Of a stretch of DNA of 64,000 bases, positions 23,901 to 36,183 are shown in pieces. Both the position numbers and the translations under genes were made by a program. The stretch spans positions 2,914,001 through 2,978,000 of the forward strand of contig JBLDXI010000017.1 of the NCBI GenBank assembly GCA_047495785.1. Direction: 5' to 3'. Position 1 is the stretch's first letter. Every line of letters starts with the position of its first letter. The DNA is from Lepidodermella squamata (Eukaryota; Gastrotricha). The notes below the pieces were generated by a model, which was not told the origin of the DNA, did no database searches, and worked only from the letters and a program-made list of their open reading frames with translations.

Positions 23901-26900
23901 TCGGCAGTGTTTTTCTTTTGCCCACATGTTGTAAAGAATGTTGGCGATGGATGATGCACGTAAACGCAATATATATGCGGTACCTACTCGAATGTGTGTA
24001 CACAAATGAAAGCAGAATCTCGCGTTTATAGGCCGGTAATGTCTATAATACGACTGCAGCGTGCTTATTCGGTACACCTGGCGAATGACGAGCGGCAGTC
24101 GGTAAAGGTAGATACTGAAAAGACTCAGCGCCGAATTATTGTAGAAACAACAACCCTAGCGCGCAAATACATTACTATTATTGAGCCCAGAGCTATGCTG
24201 CTGCCGCTCCTCGCCTGCTCAGTTGATTCCAGCAACTTATATCGGTGAGCGAGCGCGCTGGGGTGTAAGTGGGTAAGTATTTCGCATTGTAGCATTGCAA
24301 CGTATGGCGTCTATTGAATACGTGAGATAAGCACAAGAGCGCTTGAGAAGAAACCAGCACGCCGCCCTAAGCTCAGGAGCCAGTTTCAGTCTTCCGTAAA
24401 TATTATAGTAGGGCCACGTCACAAACAACGTTAGCTGATATGCCGTTGAGTATTTGGCCTATTACAACGCCAAAAAGGTATGCGCGAGGTCTTGAGCCCG
24501 AGTTAAGAGATCACACGCCACGTCACAGAGCTGGTGCACACATACAATAAAGATATACCTACGTTGGCCGGAAAGGCATGCGTGGTCAGAAAATGCGTGG
24601 CCAACACCAGCAACGACGACGACGACAAATCGGTCAGTGTATTAGTATTATGATAATAAATAGACGGCGTACACAAAGCATGTCAGCTGCTGCCGGTCGA
24701 CGACATTGGGTAATTGTACAAACCAGCGACTTAACAACGCGCGATACCAAACAAACAAACAAGCAAACAACAACCTTGCAGCAGCCAAGTCGCGGATAAA
24801 GGCCTCATAAGAAAACAACAAAGGCCAAGCACAAGCCATTATCTCACATTAATTCATTTCTTTCTTTCTCTGCGCTGCGAAAAGGGCAGCTCGGGCAGCG
24901 AGAAAGGAAATCATCAACAGCTGCAGGTGACGATGACACTGTTAAATAACCGCGTAATGAAGCCAGCGTCAATGATCATATCGCGGTCAGCATATACCAA
25001 GCTTCTGACCGTAAACAAAACCGAGAGGACGCGAAAGTACCGAATGAGAATAGTGGGTGGCAAGTACACCGCCACCGGGGCGTACATATGAGGAAAAACC
25101 CGTATTTTTTGTTGTTATTATTCCTGATTTTTTGTCACAGAGACTCCATCAATCATTATCGTCAACATCATTAGTTTATAATATGAGTTTAGCGCCACGT
25201 CCGCTGTTCAAAAATCATCGTCGCCGGCTCTAATAAAGCAAGCGCTGCGATGTATAGCGATAATAATGGAAAACCAATAAGACGACGACGGGATCGCGCA
25301 CAACAGAAAAAAGGAGGGTTCCGCTCTTTTCTTATTCTGAAGGGGCCTGCCTAAAGAAGACCTGCGCATACATCGGCCATTTTGCTCAATCGTAAAGACT
25401 GCGCTTAGTCGACTATTTATGTTTGTGTATGTACTGTGAGTATCCCTCGAGAAACGAGCGCGCGACACAGAAACGGCATGGCAAATCTCGCCGCTGCTGC
25501 TGCTGCCAGCAACAATAATACGGCGGAAAATGGGCGGATGTTCACCGCTACTCTAGCCGAAAAATACATCATAGCTACTACAGTGGCTCTAATACTGGCC
25601 ACTGCTAGCCGATCGCAAAATCGACCGCGCTATTGCACCGAATATGAAGGCGATGCTGTATCGCTTATGCTTGCTATATTCATTTGTACTTTGTGCCATC
25701 GGCATAAGACGGCGACAACGATGGCGATCGATCGATTCAAGTATTGACCATAGCCGAATACTTATGACTAAAACCGCCTGCTTCTTGCATTCGTAAGAGC
25801 GCGCGCATCGTCATCATCACATATGCATATGTGTATATATAGCTCCTGGCCGGTTTAACATAGCATACGAGAATGCAGCAGAAAAAGCATTCTTTTTAAT
25901 GCGCCTGCTGCTACTACAAAAGATACGAGGTTTGCTTGCTCGTTGGCGCGTCGGGGTCTGGGTCATCTTCGATCTATAAAGCATCGCCAAATATAAAGCG
26001 ACGGCGTAAAGACACTCGGTCTAAAACAATACTCTTGCATTGTTGCATAGTCAGTCATGTACCCCCACTTACGCCGTGTTCTTTCCACTACTAGCGCTGT
26101 TTTATGCACATGGCGTCTTGAACTAAGCAGTAGCGATATGCAGTAGGGTGGCAGACAAGTAGGGCGTATGACGAACCCGAGCTGCACATGCCGAGCGACG
26201 GATGACAGACGGTAGCCAAGGACAACAACACAACAACAACAACAGAAGTTGAGGCAGAATCGCCAAGAGCCAAATTTATAATAGGGCGACCAAGTCTCGC
26301 CGGCGCTACCAATAAAGCCATGCGAATACGCATATTCCACCATAATAACGTATTCCACATTGACAAATCAAATAATTTATAAATGCGGCGTGTGATCAAT
26401 GAGCAGAGCGAGAGAGATTCGCAGCCAACACAATAACCGACAACCGATACACGAGTGCAGGGCGGCAATCTTATTATCATCATTATAGTTATTATCAATA
26501 TCACAATTCAGAAACAATGCATATATTGATGTCAGGCCGCGAGTAGATTCTCGCAGCAAATTACTGACCAAACACGTCACCACAAATGCCCGAATTATTT
26601 CGCCACCCTTTATTAAAGAAATCCCGCATGACCGCTGTGTCAATTACAAGCAGCAGTTGGAAAAAAACAAAGGAAATATTTTCGCGACCAGATAATTAAA
26701 CACGCATATGGGCAAATTAATCGTTTTCCTGGTAAAATGAGCCATCAAAAACGACCATGCAATACAAATTGAGTCATGTTGTTATCTCAAAGTGGCACTA
26801 TCGAAAAATCGATTAATTTGTGCATTCCAACACCTGTGAATGCACTACAACCCTACATGCTAAATGCTAATCAACAGCATACTTAGAAAAAGGTGACTAA

Positions 26901-27442
26901 ACACGCGCACCTGCGTCAACTCCTATTAATATCAGACTGATTTCCTTGTGATAAAAATGCAATGCGTCACTGAGTGCGCAAATCAAGAGAAACGCGAGCA
27001 TATGACCTAGGCGCAAATCGGTATCAATATTCGGATACTATGTCTATGTGTTCACGTCTTTCTACACATCACAGTCATTGACCTGACAGAAGTACCAGAC
27101 AAGATCCGTCGATATTAATTAAATTCATCTAAAGTGAATGAACAATATCAATGAAGCAGAACAAAATACCTTTTTGCAGTAGTCAAGGATATCCTTCGGT
27201 TGATTAAGACAACCGGTGTTGGCATCGCCTTCCCAGGTGCCTGCAGGAGTCATGTGCTGGGCCGGCTTGTTGCAAATAAACGCAACTTGAGGGACGTATC
27301 CCAGCTTTGTAGTAGCATCGCCGCAAAGGACAGCAGCGAGATGAAGCTACATGAAATTTGAATCATGAAAACAGCATTGAACTCATTTGAAATCACGGCT
27401 TACCGCCAAGACGCTTAACACAACCAATAAATTCATTGTCAT
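20993..27442 (-). CDS. APP: Amyloid precursor protein homologue (APP/APPL/APL-1 family)
   Basis: Type I membrane protein of neurons. Five coding exons: 27414-27442 (signal peptide, MTMNLLVVLSVLA), 27170-27346, 23316-23442, 23031-23249, 20993-22656. E1 growth-factor-like domain: GYVPQVAFICNKPAQHM, GCLNQPKDILDYC, EITNVMESPEP, IGNWCQGD. Copper-binding-like domain: RCVGKF-type start, CSFDHVHDASKC, FEECGKKLMLL, LMPCGTELFSGVEFVCCP. A long acidic linker with Lys/Pro/Ala repeats precedes the helical E2 domain (about 22100-21500). A single TM helix (VIGSAIAAAFLLILVVGLLV, about 21190-21130) is followed by ISPEERHV and the NPxY sorting motif in GYENPTYKYF (ending VHA). No Kunitz domain. The juxtamembrane stretch does not resemble human A-beta. 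The 3.7-kb second intron is by far the largest in the window. Confidence 0.95.
23443..27169. other. Large APP intron
   Basis: 3.7 kb between the first and second extracellular exons. I see no coding region on either strand that is supported by domain or splice signals. Candidate regulatory sequence is inferred only from its unusual length relative to the 50-70 bp introns elsewhere. Confidence 0.6.
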
Positions 27443-29644
27443 AAGTGTGCCTCCAATCAGTTAGGGCTTCAGGTCATAATATAAAATCTAAAAGAACAAT
27501 ACAACGTCAGAAAATATGTAACTGAGAAATTGATAAAACTAAGTGCATTAGCACAAACAACAAATAAACCACCATTCGACTCCAGGCAAATGAATATGCC
27601 AAGGAGATCCTATCCACTGCATTGCGATATAAAACTTGAGAAACAGGGTCATGGCATCGCGATCGTGGTCATGGCAGATATATTTATTTTTTCGAGCTAA
27701 GATTAAATCCTGCGATGCAGCTCAGGGACGCTTTCTAGCTATCAATTGAATACAAGCTACTTCTGGAGCCCAAACGGCAGCAGGAAGTTACGGGTTAAGT
27801 GTACAATATGGAGAGCGAGTAGGTAGCAGTGACAGTATCCATAATAAAACAGTACACTTGGTAAGAAGTGAGAGTTAGCCTGGCATCAATGGAGCCCTAT
27901 ACCCAAAAACTAGACAATATTGTTATCAGGTATCAACTATCAATCAACTTAAGAGAACAAATAATTTCTACGATTGCTTTGTAAGCTGCCAAAGCCTAAA
28001 TCCCGATGGAAAGGCTCAGAGAGGTCCAAATGTGAATACGGATAATCAAAACGCGAGAACACGAAGGCGATGTTAGCTTGAAGCTAGGAGCCGATGATTC
28101 GAAGAGCAAATAGTTCCGGGTTGATAGTCAAAAAGTAACACATAACATATACATTAGACTCGCGCATCCGTACCTCGCACCTGTAAGCAAGGATGAGAGG
28201 TGAGACCGACTGTACTTTAAAAGCCCAAGTAAGAGCATTTAATGGAGCAAGAATTATGATTAAAGCCTTCAGCTGAAAGTCTTCAGCGTCTTGTTTCGGA
28301 CGAAGTCATCAAAAGTGCCGCCAGCCGTAACAACATCCATCACGAAAGCTCAAAGCGAGTTAGTTGCCTTCGCGTCTTCGAAATACAAGCAAAAACCTTT
28401 TTAATGTAAAAAATCACGTCAAGGTTACACATAAATTAAAACTTCAAATTGACAATTAAATAATAAATTTAAAGCAAATTATTATAACAAGAATCGGATA
28501 ATGATAATATTTTAGCCGTGGTTTAATCGCTTCTGGCTCAATCAGTGATCAGTGATCAGATCAGTGATGACCAGGATCAGCGATCAATCAGAGTTCAGTC
28601 AAGTTCAGTAGGATTGACGCTCGCCGCCAACAATACGGTCTACCTTTGAGATTCTTTCTGCCTTATAAAGTCAACGATATATGCGAGAGACAAAAGTTTT
28701 TACCGTGCGAGGCTTGCAGTTTGCGCTGCTTGCTGCTTTCTGCCAATTCTAGTCTCCCGTCCTTGTTGCCTGAACTGAAGTGATGTAGCGGTACTCCGCA
28801 CGACTCAATTCAGTGACTTCGTATGATTCAGAATGCTTGGTTTTCAATTAGCTCAGCCATCGCTAGTTAGGATATGACATTGACACTTGACACCAAAACC
28901 CATTTTGATGCAATGGGCAGTTGGCAGTCAGAGAAACATTTAGCTGAAGTAAGTTATGAGAATATGCACGGTAAACAACCCCGTCCCTTCTGTAAATGAA
29001 TCATTTTTCATTTTCATCATATTTATTCATATAGGTAAACGTAGTGGAGTTATCCTCTACACTTCGAGTGAGGAAAGAAAAAACAACATGATTCATCTTT
29101 TATCAAAGTGTATAACCATCGAAGTGTAATAAACCTGTAGAACGAGGCGTTGATAGAGGCCGCACAGCGGCACCATCTCGCAGACACGAACGAACGAGCT
29201 TACGAGTGACTCATTTTTGGTGCCGCTGTGCGACCTCTACATATAAATGCCGAGTTCTGTATTTTGTATTTTGTATTTTGTATTCTGTATTGTCCACTCC
29301 ACTGCCACTCCACTGCAAAATTGTCTGAATTTAGTTTTTGACAGGTGATTTTTACCAGCGCTCAGGAAAAAATAAAGCAAAAAATAGCCGACGGATGAGA
29401 CGAACCACTGAATTTCGCTGTTTGTGCACCGTGCTAAGCAAGTTAGCAACTGTGCGGACACAATTTATTCAATTTATTGTGATAGTATATACTATTCTAG
29501 GTCAGGCGGTTCCACGGACAGCCAACACTCCAATCTCAGCTCCTTTTTCTACAAGACCTCGCTACGCAACGATGACGATCGCCTTGGAGCGCCAATCTCA
29601 ATATCAGTTGAAAATGAGCTTAGCAAAACTATAATGTCACAGAT
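27443..29644. other. APP upstream region and homeobox-gene 3' flank
   Basis: 2.2 kb without a gene. It contains the short hairpin element at 29154-29239, a run of about five 7-bp TATTTTG units (29258-29292), and a cluster of TCAGTGATCAG-like direct repeats at about 28540-28590. The rest shows nothing I can name. Confidence 0.5.
29154..29239. repeat. Short hairpin element, 22-bp inverted arms
   Basis: TAGAGGCCGCACAGCGGCAC at the left end is matched by its complement at the right end with a single mismatch over 22 bp. The 86-bp unit could be a tiny MITE or a structured regulatory sequence. No target duplication beyond TA is evident. Confidence 0.6.
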
Positions 29645-30602
29645 CTATTGCTTATCATGTTTAACAGCTTTAGCCACTTCTTTGGCGCTTCTATTGGCAG
29701 CGTCGCATTCCATCACTGGACTGCTAGCATCGGCCATTTCTGGAGGCATTGAGTTTTGTCGCCATTTCATTCGCCTGTTTTGAAACCAAATTTTGACCTG
29801 AAGAGACAAATCAAGCTTCACATTCGAAATACTTTAAAAATGAGTGTCTGTACCTGAACATCTGTCAAGCCAAGTGTAGCCGAAATACGCCGACGCTCAG
29901 TTCTGCTGATGTACTTGTGCTGCTGGAAATATCGCTCCAATCCACGCCGCTGTAGCATGGAAAAAACAGCTCGCGGCGCTGCTTTGCGAGGTCTCAGGGG
30001 AGGTGTGTCGACACTGAGAAGTGTGGCGGGATGAAAACTGGACATAGTCACAGGTGACGGCCATAAACTTGAACCGAGCGCATTGATCAACGGCGTAGAT
30101 TGCGCTGCCGACGCAGATACGCCTGGGCAGGAATCAGCAACCGCTAAAAGCAGGCGATCGCGCGAATTTCCTAATTATCATTCAAAAATTAATTGACCAT
30201 GATATTACCTTACTTACCTTTGCCCGACCCAGAATGGTTTGACTGAGATGGTTGATAGAACTCCACAAAGCTTCGTCGATTTGACGTAATCGATGGGCTA
30301 TTGGCAGCTTCGAGAATGTGCCCAGCAAAATTAGCCGATGTCCCAGTCATGGCTTGTTGCGCTTGCCGCTGATTATTGTCTAGCTGTAACAGCAATGCGT
30401 TCAGCATCATTGAGTCGTAAAGAACCTGTGAAAGATTCGGATGGTGCTGTTGCCCTTCAACAGCATTCGCTGCTGCTTGGACGAGTAAATTGCTCGACTC
30501 GGCACCATTCATAGGCCGGGAGGTGGTGGCATCGTCAGTAGCACTTGGCGCGGCTGAAGAATTAAGCAACCGCGCTACGCTAAATTTAAGAATTTGGTCC
30601 AT
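29645..30602 (-). CDS. Homeobox transcription factor, H2.0/HLX-DBX class
   Basis: Three exons: 30218-30602, 29854-30143, 29645-29797. The homeodomain (about 29985-29745) reads RAVFSMLQRRGLERYFQQHK, YISRTERRRISATLGLTDVQ, VKIWFQNRRMKWRQNS. The FS-LQR-GLE start of helix 1, the KYIS linker and LGLTD-QVK before helix 3 match the H2.0/HLX and DBX families; I cannot separate them by eye. The intron between the two homeodomain exons falls just before helix 3 (DVQ/VKIWF). The N-terminus has an eh1-like motif (LKFSVARLL, residues 5-13), a candidate Groucho-binding site, then a Gln/Asn/Ala-rich region. The C-terminal tail after the homeodomain is only about 35 residues. Confidence 0.9.
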
Positions 30603-31451
30603 TTAAGAGAAGGATTATAGGTATCTCTGCAAAATGGGGTTAAATCCCATTACTTAATATTTTCTGTTTTTGTGTGCATGGAGGGAGATGGGCTATCAGG
30701 ATTAATGAGGCGATCAATTGGCATTGGCGCCCGCGTGCGCATCCCATTTCCCACTCGTTGTCGTACCGGCGAGGTTGTTTATAGAGAGCCGTTTTGTTGC
30801 ATATTGCTGTAATGATGATGTGATGACCTTATCACGCGCAAAATTATCTATGCAATACAATATTGTTACAATTTATTGCATAGCTGCAATGTCATTATCC
30901 AAATTACAACGCCGAAATACCTCCAATAGGTGTACATGAAGGGTGATATGATTAGAGCTAACTGCACGGAAGCGATTGGCTTGAGGCGGGCTTCTTAAGC
31001 TGCATTCAGCATTTCAGCAAGGTAATTTCGAACATATAACTAAATTTATTTGATGACCATCTAATAGCCCGTTTCTATCCTTAGTTTATGCTTTACCAGC
31101 GCGTTCGATTGATAATTTAACGATAATTCCATTCCAGCCATAAGCATAGGCAATTTTCGATAAATCTTTGTAATGATTATTGCAAAATTATAATAACCGT
31201 ATTGAATCATGAACGTGTTTATATGATGGTATAATTCATTGATTTTTGATTACCGCTGACGATTGAAACATTTCTGATTTCTGACTTCAAACAGAATTTT
31301 TATTTATCTCTTTGAACCAAAAAATAATAAGTAATTTGTTGGACGACCGCACAATTGAAAAAAGGTAAGAGAATATTAGTGATAATAATACAGCAGTATT
31401 TCGGCCACAAAGGTTCACGATGAACATAAAAAAAATAGATTGTCTAACTTC
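30603..31451. other. Intergenic region upstream of the homeobox gene
   Basis: About 850 bp, AT-rich, with no coding region I can support. It should include the homeobox-gene promoter and the 3' flank of the downstream membrane-protein gene. Confidence 0.5.
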
Positions 31452-32282
31452 CTAGCTTTGACCCTCGAAAGGATTTAGCACAACTTTGTTGAATGACCTG
31501 AAGGAGTTGTCATCTTGAAGCGACCATAAAACTGCTCCGTTCGTCGGGTCATCGTTGCCCGACTGTGTTTGAGTTTCTTGGTTGCGCCGATTGAAGCAAG
31601 AAACTTCGACGTGGTAACGGAAGACGAATAAAAAGTAGGCAAATGCAATCGATAGCAGTAGAAGACCAGTGACAGCCCCAAAGTAAGGGTCGATTGTTTG
31701 CATGAAAACAGGGATGGCAGCGATGCAATAAACTAAGGCGCGCTTCCAGGAATCGAGCCAATTCACAAACATTATCGTCCATTTTATAATTTTGGGCAAC
31801 CTGAAAGCGTCAAAAATAGCCGATGAATAGTCAGTAAATAAGTTCAAGCAAACGAACTTCTCGCTGTCAGGATTGATCAAGTTGCACAAAAGAAGGCAAT
31901 TGAAAACTTCGAGTAAAGCGAAGGGTAAGGAAATCAATCTAAAATGATTTAGAAAAATAAGCATAAACTCATCTCTCTTTTGAGTCCAACTTACAGACAA
32001 TACCAGCCGGGAAGAAATGATTTAACCGATACGACTACAGCTGAGATTCCGGTGAATAACAAAACTGCAAATAAAATATTCCAGAAAATTATTATTGATG
32101 ATGAATGGTTCATTGAATTGATTACAGAAAAATGTCAAAAATGCGACGAATGGAATGAAGATTTCTATCACGGTAAGCCAGACTGGCATAGGATGGTCCA
32201 TCGGGAGGTCGCCATCTATCAGCTGACTTTCTTCGCTCGGCTCCGTAGGCATGTCGACATGTTTTTCTTTCAATTTCGTCAT
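31452..32282 (-). CDS. Small four-TM membrane protein, possibly TMEM72-like
   Basis: Three exons can be joined: ATG 32282 to about 32132 (MTKLKEKHVDMPTEPSEESQ, then PVWLTVIEIFIPFVAFLTFF), a second of about 80 bp (LLFTGISAVVVSVKSFLPGW, YC), and a third from about 31938 to the stop at 31452. Introns are about 55-70 bp with GTAATC...TTTGCAG and GTAAGT...TTTTAG ends. Four hydrophobic segments are visible: IEIFIPFVAFLTFFFLLFTG, LLISLPFALLEVFNCLLL, ALVYCIAAIPVFMQTI and AVTGLLLLSIAFAYFLFVF. The spacing and a W-L...W-K-ALVYCI stretch recall TMEM72, but the resemblance is weak. The C-terminus is hydrophilic and cytosolic by inference. The gene structure is more certain than the family. Confidence 0.65.
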
Positions 32283-33111
32283 GAACTACATGAAACGCTC
32301 TAATCATATATAAAAACAGCAAACAAAATTAGTGGAAGCGAAAAATACCTTCGCATTATATACTATTACGGGCAATATCTACTACTCCGTTAATAATCCT
32401 AATACTATGAGATCGGACAACCTGCGAGTTGGCGTAGGAATATTTTTCGTGATAAATAAAAAGTCAGCATTATGCACCGATGATAACTATATGAAAGGCT
32501 TTTGCATGAGAAATTATTTCTGCGTCGCTAAATGCGTGAACAGCTGCTATTTGTATTTGACTTCATCTCCCGGCTGCGCATCTTCATTTTATTTCAATTT
32601 TTTACACAGAACGGGCTTCTGCGTATAAGGCGTTTTCGTTTACCTAGTCGACCCTTGGCCGCGGATACGCTGTCCATCTGGAGCCATATTATGAAAAAAC
32701 ACGCGCTGTCTTATCTTCAGTTTTATTCTTTTTTTCATCATCACAATTTGTGCGCAATGACAGCAGGGAAAAGTATCATAGGATCACGCAGATGATACCT
32801 AAATTTTTTCGTCGGATGAACGAAGCGTTGTCATCCTAGATTTCATTTATTTTCACAATACACATTGAACATAACTTGTGCTGATTTGATCGAAGATCGA
32901 AGATCAACCACAACAATACATGAAGAATCTCGGCTATTATATATTAAAAAAATAGGACCGATAAAAATGAGTAACACCAGCATTACAAAAAATGACACGA
33001 TTGCTGGCTGTTTATAAAATAATAATATCGTTTAAAACATAAAAATTCAACGACAAAGTGACAAGATGAAACGAATACGGTGTGTGAGATGAAACCATGC
33101 GACGAATTTCC
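32283..33111. other. Intergenic region
   Basis: About 830 bp, AT-rich. Frames of 87-98 codons on the plus strand (32332-32795) have no recognisable domain or splice context. It probably holds the promoter of the membrane-protein gene and the 3' UTR of the Tudor-like gene. Confidence 0.5.
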
Positions 33112-36100
33112 TCAAGCAAACTCGTCGCCTGTTTCATCGTCGGAATCTTCCTCTTCCTGGGAATCTTCTTCGTACTCGTCAGTTTGCTCGGAAGTTTCGC
33201 CGGCGCTTGCACCAGACGGCATGCTGTAATTCACCAAAAATTAGTAACTATTCAAACTTAATAAGATTAATACTAACGCATTGGTTGAGTTAGGCGTGGT
33301 TGTAGTGGAGACGTTAGTTATAGTTTCCTCTTCTACCTTCGAGTTGACAACATTTTGCTTGATATGAACTTGTAGCCTGGTCAACTGCTCGGTGACACCA
33401 GCAATGTCGCCCAATTTCAGCGCCCCCTTCGCATAAGTCGCATACTCGTCGCTAGTCATCACAGCCTGTTTGTAGGCCCTTTCAGCCGCTGTGAAGTAGT
33501 CGTCATTCAAATAGAAAACATGCGCCGGAATGAGGCCATTTATCACAGCGCCATTGATGAATTTAACCGTCAAATGGCACTGCTTCTCATCGGGCGACGT
33601 CGTCGGTGTTGTAGGCGACATAACGAGAACTGGCGAGCTTCCGCTCTGACTACTGTTGCGGCAACTCATCGCCGACTGCTTGGCCGGGTCGGTTATCGAT
33701 CGCACTGTCCCGGGTAGGTATTGCGCTCTAACTGGGTCAAGCAGGGCCAAAACTCGATCGCCAACTTGCAATTTCCTCGCCTTTGTATACCGGCCGAACA
33801 TGTGCATGCTCGACTGGATGATGACCTGGTTGCCGTCGCGAAGCTTCCGATATAGTTCTATTGCGTAATTTCGCCCATCACCCAGCCGCTCGCGGACCAC
33901 GCCAACTTCGTAAGTTCCATCGGGAATTTTCGCCACGACGTGCTCGCCAACCCACCGCCGTTCGCAGTGAACGATATACAGCACATCTTCGTCGAATTTC
34001 GAATTTGTTATGATGAAGCAACCGCGTCTGTCTACTTTTGCTTCTTGCCCGTCGTAAAATCGCACGTGAATTCGATTGGGCTCCATTGACCGTCCAACCC
34101 GGCTTTCGTCCTCATCGGCAATCACAACTCCGGGGCAGAAACTACGAGGGAATTCCGGGTGTTCGGCTACGACGAGTTCACCGACTCGAAACGGCAGTTG
34201 ACGCTCATCTGACGCGTCGATTATGTCCTCCTTCCAAACCAACTCGTTATCGTCGGTCCTATCTCGGACCACGTAAGAACCATCGCCCATGTCCTGTTCG
34301 ATGGAGCAGACGTAGTACCAGCCGTCGTCGGCAAAACGAGCCAGTACGTTTTGTCCAATTTTAAACGTGCCATCTCGCGCGATTTGACCGTCATTCGCCG
34401 AGTTTCCGTAATTATTGTAAGGAATCGTTACCACAGAGGATTTAAAGCGACGCGCTCGGTTTTCCTCCTCTTCGTCCACTGATGGAGTGTTCGGCGATGT
34501 GACAATACGACTTTTATTCCGAGGCGTCAAATCATCGTCGTATTTTGGGTCGATGAATGCGATTGGCGAGACAGCTCGGTCTTTTAACCGATGTTCGCCG
34601 TTTTGTTGCGAGTGAGATGCCTTTTCGGCCATTTGATTGCTCTGATTGGACGAGCTCGAGGGTGGCGCTGGGGCGGCAGGGCGAGGGGGTAAAGACGAAG
34701 ATTGCGAACCTCTCGACGCCACAGCATCGCTGTCATTTTCACGAATTTGGCTGTCATTTGAGTTTGAATCGCTGGGCCGACGATCCCTTGAAAAACGAAA
34801 AAATGGACTTATTGGCTGTTACAATAAAAGTTTATTGGAGCCGATTTTTTGAGCTTAGCATTTCTCATTTTCAAATTTAAATATGATAAAAACGGATTTT
34901 TTCAATAATTTTTCAACGTGTCTTACCGATGATGGTGGTGATGTCTGTGATGATGCTTGTGATGGCTCTCGTATTGCTGTTCGTAAACACCGTCTACGGA
35001 TCCATTAGCAGATCGAATTCGATGTTTACGAGAATCGCCATTCGCCGTGTAGATGACATCGTCAGAACCGGCTACTGACTGATTGGCACCTGCTCGCCGG
35101 CCGTTGCCGACTACGGGCGGGGCAACTGACGGCAAACCTAATTGTTTAGCTCTCTCGCTGATGTATTCTACAGCGGCTCGAAATTTCGGCGGGCTAATTT
35201 TGACGATTTGATAACGCATAGCTGAAACGTAGCGCCGATTGTAGGCGAGAACGCGGTAAAATTTAGCCTGGCTGTTATCAGCCCTCGGCGCCATCACCAC
35301 AAGACCGGGTACGTGACAATGGAGGCCGGTTAAGGCGTTTTTGACGAGAACTAAAACAGCATCGCCCTCCTTAATAAAGGGTCGAGCTATTGAGCCAGAA
35401 ATAGGTATGACATGTTTCGAGTGAACGACACTTCGATCAAGCTCGTCGAAGTCTACGACGGCCTTATCTGGACTTGAGCATGACAGAATGTGACCTAGAA
35501 TACAAGACAGATGTAGCGAGTTTGTAAAATCTATTGTTAAGAAATTTACCGGCGTAGAAGTAGCCGTCAAGATTGCACCTGGCAATCACACGTTGGCCCT
35601 TGAGACGGGATAAAGCTTTCTTCTTAGCTTCATCTGTAGGAGCGGCTGGTTTCTTCTTCTTAGCTTTCTGCGACTTTTGAGGTTCGACCGCGACCGATCG
35701 GTGTTGCTCATGAGATTCGTCTTCCTCGCGAATCGTGGCAGAAGATTCCGAGCTCGACCCGCTATCGTCCTCGTCGTCGTCATCCTTGGATAATGCAATC
35801 AAGGCGTTACAAATTGTTCTAAGGCTAGGCATCCCACACCACTGCCGTTTTTCACCTAACCCGTTTTCCCGGTAACCCCCAGATAGCCCCAAAGCAGCAT
35901 GCCGAAAAATGCTGTTGGATCCGTCGATAAACGGATGGTAACAACACAATGGCATCATTTGCTGTGCGACATAAACAGGGTTGTTAGCGGGTGAAATTCG
36001 ATTTGCTTGGCTGAACGAATATGGCTCGCACAGGCCATCGGCGGATCCTGTAAGCCATGAAAATCTATAGAGGCTATCCGCATCCATGGGCAGGTGAGAA

Positions 36101-36183
36101 CGCCGCATTTTTTTAGGGCTCCAGCCCGAAATAGGGACGACTTGGGTTTCCTCGAAAGATTTCCACGCGGACACCGGTAACAT
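33112..36183 (-). CDS. Large multi-Tudor-like protein (DUF4537-type modules)
   Basis: At least four exons: about 35550-36183, 34926-35500, 33297-34790 and 33112-33224. Repeated SH3/Tudor-like beta modules are seen: GQRVIARCNLDGYFYAGK; EGDAVLVLVKNALTGLHCHV; IGQNVLARFADDGWYYVCSI; VGELVVAEHPEFPRSF; VGEHVVAKIPDGTYEVGVV; VGDRVLALLDPVRAQYLPGT. This V-A+-D-G-YY-G pattern is that of DUF4537/Tudor-like domains in VWA3B- and C11orf16-type proteins. Low-complexity linkers include an acidic DDDDEDDSG run, a His-rich stretch (HHKHHHRHHHHH) and an acidic end (SDDETGDEFA). A possible upstream exon (MKNDYER, ATG 36338, donor GTAAGT at 36317) may extend the N-terminus; an in-frame stop lies directly before the ATG at 36183. 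Function is unknown; chromatin or methyl-ligand binding is only an inference from the fold. Confidence 0.75.

Noticed and set aside
23443-27169. A nested gene in the APP intron
   Set aside because: Several frames of 80-137 codons, but none with domain, codon or splice support.
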